Assembly (NCBI GenBank): GCA_050122535.1
Contig: JASFIT010000080.1
Coordinates: 1-13,734 of the forward strand
Length of the DNA: 13,734 nt
Direction: 5' to 3'
Source of the DNA: JASFEQ01 sp050122535
GTDB taxonomy: Bacteria > Desulfobacterota > DSM-4660 > Desulfatiglandales > HGW-15
The translations under genes and the position numbers were made by a program. Of this stretch, positions 1-7,499 are shown piece after piece; the first letter of the stretch is position 1; each line of letters starts with the position of its first letter. Under the pieces are notes generated by a model. The model searched no databases, was not told the origin of the DNA, and saw nothing but the letters and a program-made list of their open reading frames with translations.

Positions 1-2
1 AG

Positions 3-2348
3 GATTCAGCCTATCCATACCATGATTGGAACGCGCGAATCACGGCAGAGTGCTATGCGCCCAATGCCACGTCCCGTATCCTAGATGAACAGGACAGGAT
101 TGTTCAGATGGTCAACAACTACGCAAAGATGAGTTTCAACTTTGGGCCCACACTGCTCGCCTGGATGGAGAAAAAAGCGCCGAGTATTTATCAGGCTATT
201 CTCGAAGCTGACCAAGAGAGCCACAAGCGTTTCTCGGGGCACGGATCTGCTTTAGCCCAAGCTTACAACCACATGATCCTCCCTCTAGCGAGCAGCCGGG
301 ACAAGGTCACCCAGGTGCTGTGGGGTATTCGGGATTTCGAGCAGCGGTTTGGGCGCAAGTCAGAGGGGATGTGGCTGCCCGAAACAGCCGTGGACTTGGA
401 GACCTTGGATATCCTTGCGGAACAGGAACTCCGTTTTACCATCCTTGCCCCGCACCAGGCGGGTCGGATCAGGCCCCTGGACGGCGGAAAGTGGGAGGAT
501 GTTAAGGCAGAAAAGATTGATACCACGATGCCCTACCTGCTCAATCACCCCTCTGGCAGGACCATTGTGATCTTCTTTTATAATGGACCCATCTCTCGTG
601 CTGTTGCCTTTGAAAAGCTTCTGAGCAGCGGCGAGTCCTTTGCGCGAAGAATTATGGGAGGTTTCTCAGGGAAAGGCAACAAACCCCAGCTTGTCCACAT
701 TGCCACAGATGGGGAGAGCTATGGCCACCATCACCGGTTCGGAGATATGGCACTTGCCTATGCCATACACTATATCGAATCCAACAATTTAGCCAGGTTG
801 ACCAATTACGGAGAATACCTTGAGAAACATCCGCCCACTCACGAAGTGCAAATCCATGAGAACACGTCATGGAGTTGTGCCCATGGAGTGGAGCGCTGGA
901 GGAGCCATTGTGGGTGCCACACGGGCAAGCATGCAGATTGGAATCAAGCATGGCGCACCCCGCTAAGGGAGGCCCTGGACGGACTCAGAGATACCCTCGA
1001 TCCCATTTATGATGAGAAAGCGCGATTATTCTTGAAGGATCCCTGGGATGCGCGAAATGACTACATCCGGGTCATTCTGGACCGATCGCCAGCCAACGTG
1101 GAGAGTTTTCTGCGGCGACACGGAACGTACGACCTGAACGAGATGGAAAAGATAGCCGCGCTCAAGTTACTGGAGCTTCAACGCCACGTCATGCTCATGT
1201 ACACGAGTTGCGGGTGGTTTTTTGACGAGCTCTCCGGCATTGAGACGGTTCAGATCCTTGCGTATGCAGCACGCACGCTCCAGTTGGCCCGGGAAATCCT
1301 AGACCAGGATCTGGAATCCTCCTTTCTCGAACATCTGGCACAAGCCAAGAGTAATGTCCTCGGATATGGAGATGGCCGCCTTATCTATGAGAGGTCCGTG
1401 CGGCCAAGGGTGGCTGACCTCAAAAAGGTGGGCGCCCATTACGCCATCTGCTCTCTTTTCAGGGAGTATGAAGCACAGCCTTCCTTTTACTGCTATACGA
1501 CTGATCAGGAGGAGGTGAGGGTTGCAGAGGCTGGAAAGGCACGACTCCTGACCGGGAAGGCGCGTTTCATGTCAGAGATCACAAACGAGTCAGCCCTGTT
1601 GCACTTTGGGACCCTTCATTTGGGCGACCACAACCTGACCTGTGGTGTCAAAGACTTTGAGAATCATGATGCATACGAAGGTATGGCCCAAGATCTTTTC
1701 AGTTCCTTTGAAAGGGCGGATTTTCCAGAGACCATTAGGCGCCTGGATAGGCAATTTGAGGGATCAACATATTCCCTGAAATCCCTTTTTCGGGATGAAG
1801 AGAATAGAATTTTGGGCATGATAACGGAGTCGGCCTTAGAAGATACAGAGGGTATCTATCGCCAGCTCTATGAAGACTATGCTCCACTTTTGCGCTTTTT
1901 TAAGGATTCGGATCTACCGGCTCCGAAGCCCTTTAGCATGGTCGCCGAATTCATCCTCTCTAAGAGTCTGCGAAGCGCATTTGAAAGGGAGCCATTTGAT
2001 CTCAGGCGTATCGAATCGCTTTTTGAAGAAGCGAAAGAGGAAGGTGTCACCCTGGATGCCGCCACACTCGAGTTCTCCGTCAGAAAGCGTCTCGAACACC
2101 TGGCCAAAGTCTTCTCGGAAGATCCCAGTGATTTGTCCAGGCTTCAAGAGTTGGCGTCTGCTGCAAGCCTTCTAAAGGCATTGCCTTTTCAAGTAAACTT
2201 GTGGACCGTTCAGAACATCTGTTACGAGATATACCAATCGAGCTATGAAGGATTACGAAAAAGAGCAGAAAATGCCGATGAAACAGCTAAGACGTGGGTG
2301 AATCACTTTGAGCCACTGGCTCAGAGTCTATCCTTTCGAATCCCCTGA
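3..2348 (+). CDS. GH57-family glycoside hydrolase with DUF3536 domain, 5'-truncated
   Basis: The reading frame is open from base 3, so the gene starts before the window; 781 residues are visible. The first visible stretch (PYHDWNARITAECY) is a conserved block near the N-terminus of these proteins, so probably only a few dozen residues are missing, including the His-rich first GH57 motif. Counting from base 3, GMWLPE ends at Glu127, the likely GH57 catalytic nucleophile, and TDGESYGHHH holds Asp236, the likely acid/base. A Cys/His/Trp-rich segment lies at about 292-305 (WSCAHG, HCGCHTG). The C-terminal half carries the DUF3536 hallmark MYTSCGWFFDE. Internal ATG 108 is not the real start. GH57 enzymes act on alpha-glucans (amylase, branching or transferase activities), and with malQ and glgC nearby a role in glycogen metabolism is likely. 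The exact reaction of the DUF3536 subgroup is not known to me. Confidence 0.88.
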   Translation, partial: DSAYPYHDWNARITAECYAPNATSRILDEQDRIVQMVNNYAKMSFNFGPTLLAWMEKKAPSIYQAILEADQESHKRFSGHGSALAQAYNHMILPLASSRDKVTQVLWGIRDFEQRFGRKSEGMWLPETAVDLETLDILAEQELRFTILAPHQAGRIRPLDGGKWEDVKAEKIDTTMPYLLNHPSGRTIVIFFYNGPISRAVAFEKLLSSGESFARRIMGGFSGKGNKPQLVHIATDGESYGHHHRFGDMALAYAIHYIESNNLARLTNYGEYLEKHPPTHEVQIHENTSWSCAHGVERWRSHCGCHTGKHADWNQAWRTPLREALDGLRDTLDPIYDEKARLFLKDPWDARNDYIRVILDRSPANVESFLRRHGTYDLNEMEKIAALKLLELQRHVMLMYTSCGWFFDELSGIETVQILAYAARTLQLAREILDQDLESSFLEHLAQAKSNVLGYGDGRLIYERSVRPRVADLKKVGAHYAICSLFREYEAQPSFYCYTTDQEEVRVAEAGKARLLTGKARFMSEITNESALLHFGTLHLGDHNLTCGVKDFENHDAYEGMAQDLFSSFERADFPETIRRLDRQFEGSTYSLKSLFRDEENRILGMITESALEDTEGIYRQLYEDYAPLLRFFKDSDLPAPKPFSMVAEFILSKSLRSAFEREPFDLRRIESLFEEAKEEGVTLDAATLEFSVRKRLEHLAKVFSEDPSDLSRLQELASAASLLKALPFQVNLWTVQNICYEIYQSSYEGLRKRAENADETAKTWVNHFEPLAQSLSFRIP

Positions 2349-2470
2349 TCACACCTTTACGAACTTCTTCACGGTCAACGCGGCACTGACCCCATCCTTG
2401 GCGCCGTGAAGCCCCGCCCTCCCGGCCTCCTGCCCGTGGAGCCTACGCTTCGGAGAGCCTCGGTTATTTA
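2349..2470. repeat. GC-rich palindromic spacer after the GH57 gene
   Basis: This spacer is more GC-rich than its surroundings and holds nested inverted repeats. TTCACGG (2368-2374) pairs with CCGTGAA (2404-2410), and inside it GGTCA (2373-2377) pairs with TGACC (2387-2391). Further on, CTACG-CTT-CGGAG is a short imperfect hairpin near 2443-2455. No run of T follows, so it is not a classical terminator, although it may still stop or stabilise the GH57 transcript. The minus strand has an open frame of about 47 codons ending at 2353 with no good start. It could be a genomic repeat or a decayed mobile-element end; I do not recognise it. Confidence 0.4.
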
Positions 2471-2471
2471 C

Positions 2472-2502
2472 TTGATTACGCCCCCTTGTTTAATGCTATA
2501 AT
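2472..2502 (+). promoter_or_regulatory. Promoter of the DUF2914-cyclase-malQ operon
   Basis: A perfect -10 box TATAAT (2497-2502) is preceded by TG one base upstream, giving the extended -10 form TGCTATAAT. A -35-like TTGATT lies at 2472-2477 with a long 19-base spacer, so the extended -10 probably carries most of the strength. Transcription would start near 2509, giving a leader of roughly 78 bases before the ATG at 2587. Confidence 0.6.
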
Positions 2503-2510
2503 TTTATAAC

Positions 2511-2537
2511 AACCCAATTCTACTTGGGAATCGGGTT
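2511..2537 (+). promoter_or_regulatory. Leader hairpin or operator just after the promoter
   Basis: AACCCAATTC (2511-2520) and GAATCGGGTT (2528-2537) form an inverted repeat matching at 9 of 10 positions around a 7-base loop. It begins at about the predicted transcription start. It could act as an RNA stem protecting the 5' end or as a DNA operator. No riboswitch class is recognisable. Confidence 0.4.
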
Positions 2538-2586
2538 CTGAAACCTTTCTGATTAGCAGGGAGAGTCAAGCAAAAGGCTCAAGAGC

Positions 2587-3024
2587 ATGTCAATTAGGCG
2601 CAGAAAAATTACATATCTTCTCGTAATGATCATTTTGGCTTCATTTTTTTCGCAAGCATTCGCCCAAAAGAAGGTTGCCCCGTCCAAATCGACTCCCAAA
2701 AAGCTGAATCTTGTCGAAGCGGCCATGTGCGAGGGAATGAAGAACGGAAGCCCCAAGAACCAGGCCATTGTTTTTTCCATATCAATCGGTAGAGTTCATT
2801 GCTTTACCACCTTTGACCCTGTTCCTAAGAAAACAGTCATTTACCACAAGTGGTATTTCAGGGATAAGCTTAGAGCGAGAGTCAAGCTCTCCCTCAAGAC
2901 CCCGCGTTGGTCAACATTCAGCAGAATCGGGATTCGGAACGGCGAAAAGGGCCCTTGGCGTGTAGAAATCACCGATGTGGAAGGAAAAATTTTTCAGACA
3001 CTAAGGTTTAGTGTGACGGATTGA
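2587..3024 (+). CDS. Exported DUF2914 domain protein
   Basis: This 145-residue protein starts with MSIRRRK, a hydrophobic stretch and a likely signal-peptidase site after SQAFA (about residue 26), so it should be exported to the periplasm; no lipobox Cys is seen. The mature part matches the DUF2914 pattern: an N-terminal Cys-containing segment, then VIYHKWYF in the middle, a Trp in the following strand region, GPWRVEITD near residues 122-130 and a final FSVTD. Two cysteines (in AAMCEG and VHCFTT) could form a disulfide. The start is supported by AAAAGG (2572-2577) nine bases upstream. It is first in an operon, and its stop is two bases from the next ATG. Its biochemical function is unknown; because the downstream cyclase carries periplasmic YbbR repeats, a periplasmic partner role is an inference. 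Confidence 0.82.
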   Translation: MSIRRRKITYLLVMIILASFFSQAFAQKKVAPSKSTPKKLNLVEAAMCEGMKNGSPKNQAIVFSISIGRVHCFTTFDPVPKKTVIYHKWYFRDKLRARVKLSLKTPRWSTFSRIGIRNGEKGPWRVEITDVEGKIFQTLRFSVTD

Positions 3025-3026
3025 CG

Positions 3027-4463
3027 ATGGATAAATTGCTCACATTTTTGGCAAGCATACGATGGCAGGATGCTCTCGATATCGCCATAAACAGTTACAT
3101 CCTCTTTCGCCTCTACGTCCTTTTCAGGGGAACCAATGTGTTCAGAGTCCTGATGGGGATCGCCTTTCTCTGGTTTTTCCAGAGGATGGCTGTCTCTTTA
3201 GGACTCATTGTGACCAGTTGGGTCATCCAGGGTATTATAGCGGCTGCGGCGCTTATCATCATTGTTGTCTTCAGAAATGAGATCCGTTCCGTGCTTCAGG
3301 CAAAGAACTTAAAAGCAATCCTCTGGGGTTCTCTGCGTGAAGGGGCCACCACGCCAGTGGAAGAGATCGTGGAAGCTGCGTTCGAACTGGGTCGAAGAAG
3401 AATGGGGGCGCTGCTTATTTTTCCAGGAAAGGAAGATCTGGAAGAGGTCATCCAGAGCGGAATCCCCTGGCAGGGTTTGCTGTCAAGGGAGATGATTTTG
3501 AGTATTTTCTGGCACGACAACCCTGTCCATGATGGAGCCGCCATCATTCAGGACGACCAGGTCACGGAGGTGGGCGCCGTTCTACCCCTATCTCAACGTA
3601 CGGACTTTCCTTCCCACTATGGGACGCGTCATAGGGCCGCTGCGGGACTGGCCGAAGAAACAGATGCCCTGGTCCTCATCGTATCAGAGGAGAGGGGCAC
3701 CGTGTCAGTGGCTAAAGGGTCCGAACTGAAGGGCGTAAGGGGAAAGGAAGCACTCGCAGAAATTCTGCGTGAACACATGGGAATCCCTGAAACAGAGGAG
3801 GGTCGTCTAGGGAAAGGGAAACTTGAGCTGGGCATAGCAGCCGTGGTCTCATTTCTGTTTATATCAGGGGTATGGTTCAGCTTCACAAGAGGCATGGATT
3901 CCCTGGCCACACTTGAAATTCCCGTAGAATATATGAATCGCGCCCCCAGTATGCAAATACTGGATGCCTCAATCAATGAGGTTCGGTTGGACTTGAGCGG
4001 CTCAGGTGCGCTCATCAGATCTGTCCGGCCAGAGCAGGTGAAGGTGCGGTTGGACTTGAGCAAAGCAGTGGTTGGACGCAATACCTTCAATATTACGCAG
4101 GAAAACATCACGCTACCACCCGGCGTTATTCTAAAAAATGTAAGACCCCAGGTTGTTGAAGTCACTCTCGATGTCCTGGTCAAACGGGAGTTCCCCATAC
4201 AAGTGGATTGGGTGGGGAAACTGCCCGGGAACTTACGCTTGGTTGAGGCTAGGCTTACACCTCAAAAAGTCCAGGTCATAGGGGAAAGTAGAATCCTCGA
4301 AACTGTCTCCACCCTCTATACAGAAAAGGTTTCCTTGGATCGAATAGATAAATCGGGAAAAATGACCGTCAAGGTGGCCCTGAGCCCGGCCTCCGTGAAG
4401 ACTGCCACTGCATCTGAAGAAAGGGTGACAGTTGAATATGTGGTAGAAAAGAGGCAGAAATGA
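3027..4463 (+). CDS. cdaA: Membrane diadenylate cyclase (c-di-AMP synthase) fused to YbbR/CdaR repeats
   Basis: This enzyme makes c-di-AMP from two ATP. Starting at ATG 3027 it has 478 residues; a TTG at 3021 would add two residues and overlap the upstream stop. Three membrane helices (about 20-34, 40-58, 62-83) lead into a DAC domain (about 108-232) with the catalytic DGA motif at 169-171 and GTRHR at 199-203, followed by the VSEERG segment. A fourth helix (about 268-285) then leads to two YbbR repeats (about 293-385 and 386-476), expected in the periplasm. In Bacillus and relatives CdaA and its regulator CdaR (YbbR repeats) are separate proteins; here both are in one chain. No glmM is adjacent, unlike in Firmicutes. 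The last four bases overlap malQ (ATGA), implying coupled translation. The DAC and YbbR identities are firm; the effect of the YbbR part on activity is inferred from CdaR. Confidence 0.92.
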   Translation: MDKLLTFLASIRWQDALDIAINSYILFRLYVLFRGTNVFRVLMGIAFLWFFQRMAVSLGLIVTSWVIQGIIAAAALIIIVVFRNEIRSVLQAKNLKAILWGSLREGATTPVEEIVEAAFELGRRRMGALLIFPGKEDLEEVIQSGIPWQGLLSREMILSIFWHDNPVHDGAAIIQDDQVTEVGAVLPLSQRTDFPSHYGTRHRAAAGLAEETDALVLIVSEERGTVSVAKGSELKGVRGKEALAEILREHMGIPETEEGRLGKGKLELGIAAVVSFLFISGVWFSFTRGMDSLATLEIPVEYMNRAPSMQILDASINEVRLDLSGSGALIRSVRPEQVKVRLDLSKAVVGRNTFNITQENITLPPGVILKNVRPQVVEVTLDVLVKREFPIQVDWVGKLPGNLRLVEARLTPQKVQVIGESRILETVSTLYTEKVSLDRIDKSGKMTVKVALSPASVKTATASEERVTVEYVVEKRQK

Positions 4464-5956
4464 AAGGACGAGGAAGTGGCGTCCTTCTCCATCTCACATC
4501 TCTCCCTTCACCCTTTGGCGTAGGAGACATGGGGCCATGGGCCTACAAATTTATCGATTTTCTTGCTGAGAGCAAACAGAGCTTCTGGCAAATCCTTCCT
4601 TTGAATCCCACAAACCTGGCACATGGCAACTCTCCCTATCACAGCGCCTCTGCCTTTGCAGGCAATCCATTACTCATAAGCCCTGAACTCTTGGTCCAGG
4701 ATGGTTTACTTGATCAGCGGGATTTATCAGAGCTTGATAAATCTCCTGAAGAGCGCGTTGACTACTATAAAGCCAAATCTTGCAAGGAGCGGCTTTTTCA
4801 TCACGCCTTTGAACATTTCAAAAACAGGGAACAAACCCAAGAGTATGAAGACTTCTGCGCACAAAATGCCCATTGGCTGGATGATTACGCGCTCTTTATG
4901 GCGTTGAAGGCCCATTTTCAAGGAGAGGTTTGGAGCAAATGGCCAGAGGCCATAAGGGAGAGAAGATCAGCGGACCTACAGTCATTCAAGAAAGAGCTTG
5001 ATGAGGAAATCGAAAAGGAAGTCTTCCTTCAGTACCTCTTCTTTAAGCAGTGGCATACGCTGAAAAACACCTGCAATAAAAAAGGCATTGCGGTCATCGG
5101 GGACATGCCCATCTACGTGGTTCATGACAGCGCCGATGTATGGGTCCATCCGGAGTTATGTAAGCTGGACGATAAGAGGAAGCCCTATGCTGTGGCTGGC
5201 GTGCCTCCCGATTATTTCAGCGAGACGGGTCAGCTCTGGGGTAACCCTGTTTACAGGTGGGACGTCTTGAAAGAAAGAGGTTACGACTGGTGGATTCAGC
5301 GATTAGAGCACAACTTTAGGCTATTTGATTTTGTGAGAGTTGATCATTTTCGTGGCTTCGTGAGCTACTGGGAAGTGGGGGCTGATGAAAAAAACGCCAT
5401 CAATGGGAAGTGGGTGGAAGCACCTGCTGAGGATTTCTTTCGCGTCATCTTAGACAGATTCCCAGAGGCTCCCATCATTGCCGAGGATCTCGGCCTGATT
5501 ACTCCAGATGTCTGGGAAGTCATGGACCATTTCGGATTCCCAGGCATGAAGGTACTTCTTTTTGCCTTTGGCGAGGACCTGCCCACGAATCCCTACGCGC
5601 CCCATAATCACATAAAAAAATGTGTGGTCTATACCGGAACCCATGACAACAACACCTCAAGGGGGTGGTTTGAAAAGGAGGCCAAGCCGGAAGAAAAAAG
5701 AAGACTCGCCAGGTATTTAGGAAGAGAGATTGCAGCAAAGGAGGTTCATTGGGAATTGGTAAGGCTTGCCATGATGTCGGTTGCAAATACCGCCATTATC
5801 CCCATGCAAGATATCCTGGGTTTGGGCGAACAATCACGAATGAATCGTCCTGCCAAAAAGGATGGGAATTGGAAGTGGCGCCTTTTGCCGGATCAGCTGA
5901 CACCTTCCCTAGCAGAAAGGCTTCTTGAGATGACGGAAATCTACGGCCGAGCCTGA
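4460..5956 (+). CDS. malQ: 4-alpha-glucanotransferase (amylomaltase, GH77)
   Basis: MalQ transfers alpha-1,4-glucan segments between maltodextrins and releases glucose, in the cytoplasm. The 498-residue length is usual for the short bacterial amylomaltase type. The N-terminus GVLLHLTSLPSPFGVGDMG and the sugar-binding GNSPYHSASAFAGNP are family hallmarks. Catalytic residues are visible: nucleophile Asp295 in RVDHFRGF, acid/base Glu342 in IIAEDLG and Asp396 in YTGTHDNNT. IGDMPIYV and the segment ending in LWGNPVYRW are also conserved. A GAGG lies shortly before the ATG, which overlaps the cyclase stop by four bases. With glgC and the GH57 enzyme it fits glycogen or maltodextrin turnover. The gene ends 16 bases from the convergent glgC end with no terminator hairpin between them. 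Confidence 0.95.
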   Translation: MKGRGSGVLLHLTSLPSPFGVGDMGPWAYKFIDFLAESKQSFWQILPLNPTNLAHGNSPYHSASAFAGNPLLISPELLVQDGLLDQRDLSELDKSPEERVDYYKAKSCKERLFHHAFEHFKNREQTQEYEDFCAQNAHWLDDYALFMALKAHFQGEVWSKWPEAIRERRSADLQSFKKELDEEIEKEVFLQYLFFKQWHTLKNTCNKKGIAVIGDMPIYVVHDSADVWVHPELCKLDDKRKPYAVAGVPPDYFSETGQLWGNPVYRWDVLKERGYDWWIQRLEHNFRLFDFVRVDHFRGFVSYWEVGADEKNAINGKWVEAPAEDFFRVILDRFPEAPIIAEDLGLITPDVWEVMDHFGFPGMKVLLFAFGEDLPTNPYAPHNHIKKCVVYTGTHDNNTSRGWFEKEAKPEEKRRLARYLGREIAAKEVHWELVRLAMMSVANTAIIPMQDILGLGEQSRMNRPAKKDGNWKWRLLPDQLTPSLAERLLEMTEIYGRA

Positions 5957-5972
5957 AGGCCCGATTCTTGCT

Positions 5973-7256
5973 CTACTGTTCTTCTTCCTTAAAATATCCC
6001 TTGGGTACCGCCACAATACCCCGGGGTGTAACCGTAAAACGCTTCCGATCTTCCTTGGGGCTATAGCCTATCTCCGTCCCCGGTGGGATGTTGTTGTCTT
6101 TATCAATAATGGCCTTTTTAATCCTGCAATGCCGGCCCACAGTAACCCCATCTAAAATCACCGACTCATCCACTGTCGCCCAACTCCTTATCACCACATT
6201 GTAAGCAAGGATACAATTGCGGACAATGCCGCTCACAATGCAGCCTTGACCCACCAAGGAGTCAAGGGCCTTTCCCACTCGGAAGCCTTCCTTACGCTCT
6301 GTGGCGAAAACGAACTTGGCTGGTGGTGCGGCCACCTGATAGGTGTGCATGGGCCACTTCCGGCCATAGAGATTGAAGTAGGGGTCCACGCCGGTCAGGT
6401 CCATGTTGGCGTTCCAATAGGAGTCCAGGGTCCCCACATCGCGCCAGTATTCGGAGTCTCGGGTGCACGGATCCAGCCTGAGCTGACGTTCCCCGTTTTC
6501 CAGGGTCACGTAAATGTAATCCTCGATGCAATTGTTCTTGCTATAAGGGTAGGCATAGACACGATGCGTGTCTAACATGACAGGAATTATATCACGACCA
6601 AAGTCATTCTCCTGGCTGAAGTGGAGCATCTCAAGGAGGACTTCTGTCCGAAATAGGTAAATGCCCATGGAAGCTAACACATGCCTTGGATCACCAGGAA
6701 TTGTCTTCACGTCCTCCTTTGGCTTTTCCTGAAAACCTGAAATGCGATACGCCTCATCCACGACCGCCACACCATACTGGCCAGCCAGCTCCTTGCTCAC
6801 TTCCAACAGAGAAATGGTGAGATCCGCCTCTTTTTCCTCGTGGTAACGCAGAAATAGGCTATAATCCATCTTGTAGATATGGTCCCCTGAGAGGACGAGG
6901 ACATGGTCAGGTTTGTATCGCTCGATGAGGTAGAGGTTCTGGCGAATAGAATCGGCCGTCCCTTTGTACCAATCAAGACCTATTCGCTGTTGCGGGGGGA
7001 CAATTTTGAGGAAGTGACCGATTTTATGGCTGAAGATATTCCAGCCAGACTCCAAATGGTCATTTAAGGACTGGGATTTGTATTGAGGCAGCACGATGAT
7101 CTTATAGACCCCTGAGTTGACGCAATTGCTCAACGTGTAGTCGATCAGGCGATAAATGCCGCCGAACGGAACCGCCGGTTTGGTGCGGTCTCGGGTGAGG
7201 GGCATGAGCCGCTCACCTCTCCCACCAGCCATGACAAAGGCTAAGGTATCCTTCAT
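5973..7256 (-). CDS. glgC: Glucose-1-phosphate adenylyltransferase (ADP-glucose pyrophosphorylase)
   Basis: GlgC makes ADP-glucose from ATP and glucose-1-phosphate, the committed step of bacterial glycogen synthesis. The 427 residues start with the nucleotidyltransferase signature VMAGGRGERLMPLT (8-21) and RTKPAVPFGG. LSGDHIYKMDY (122-132) carries the metal-binding Asp, GFQEKP (174-179) the sugar-phosphate site, and YWRDVGTLDSYWNAN (270-284) is the usual second signature. A left-handed beta-helix region follows (about 330-400). Between AYPYSKN and EYWRDVG there appear to be about 15-20 more residues (near 242-268) than in the E. coli enzyme as I remember it. GGGATGG upstream of the ATG can serve as ribosome site. 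No glgA or glgB is in the window. Confidence 0.95.
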   Translation of the reverse strand: MKDTLAFVMAGGRGERLMPLTRDRTKPAVPFGGIYRLIDYTLSNCVNSGVYKIIVLPQYKSQSLNDHLESGWNIFSHKIGHFLKIVPPQQRIGLDWYKGTADSIRQNLYLIERYKPDHVLVLSGDHIYKMDYSLFLRYHEEKEADLTISLLEVSKELAGQYGVAVVDEAYRISGFQEKPKEDVKTIPGDPRHVLASMGIYLFRTEVLLEMLHFSQENDFGRDIIPVMLDTHRVYAYPYSKNNCIEDYIYVTLENGERQLRLDPCTRDSEYWRDVGTLDSYWNANMDLTGVDPYFNLYGRKWPMHTYQVAAPPAKFVFATERKEGFRVGKALDSLVGQGCIVSGIVRNCILAYNVVIRSWATVDESVILDGVTVGRHCRIKKAIIDKDNNIPPGTEIGYSPKEDRKRFTVTPRGIVAVPKGYFKEEEQ

Positions 7257-7304
7257 TTCACCATCCCAAGATCATCTAATCAGTCGCATAGACTCCGACC
7301 TATA

Positions 7305-7334
7305 AATCTAGGAACAATGAGGCCCTTATGTCAA
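7305..7334 (-). promoter_or_regulatory. glgC promoter
   Basis: On the minus strand a perfect -35 TTGACA (plus positions 7334-7329) and a -10-like TAGATT (7310-7305, 4 of 6 consensus) are separated by 18 bases. Transcription would start around 7297, leaving a leader of about 40 bases before the glgC ATG. A small hairpin ATGGG-TGAG-CCCAT (7342-7355) lies just upstream of the -35 and could bind a regulator; that role is a guess. Confidence 0.55.
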
Positions 7335-7361
7335 TACGGAAATGGGTGAGCCCATCTCTTT

Positions 7362-7399
7362 TATAATCTCTTGTAAAAAAGTAGGATTTTGGTAAAATC
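7362..7399. promoter_or_regulatory. AT-rich stretch with TATAAT and a 6-bp palindrome
   Basis: TATAAT (7362-7367, plus strand) could be a -10 for the rightward antiporter transcript, but no good -35 lies 16-18 bases upstream. Just after it GATTTT (7385-7390) and AAAATC (7394-7399) form a perfect inverted repeat with a 3-base loop. This could be an operator, or a left-end hairpin of the decayed element downstream. Evidence is thin. Confidence 0.25.
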
Positions 7400-7499
7400 A
7401 CCTTGCCATTTGTCCTCGGTTCCCCAATGTTCAGAAAAGGAGATTGTAAGACACGATATTGAGTGATTGTTGGGCCAATTATTACGAAAACATGCCAGA

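Noticed and set aside
2353..2495. Open minus-strand frame of about 47 codons in the GC-rich spacer
   Set aside because: It has no ATG with a ribosome site and no recognisable family. It might be a decayed gene end but cannot be supported as a coding region.
3021..3026. TTG start for the diadenylate cyclase
   Set aside because: ATG 3027 lies two codons further on, with GGA at a suitable distance, and does not overlap the upstream stop, so it is preferred; the difference is only two residues.
3629..4198. 189-codon minus-strand ORF
   Set aside because: It is antisense to the YbbR/DAC gene, rich in Ser/Thr/Arg in the way shadow frames are, and has no recognisable motif.
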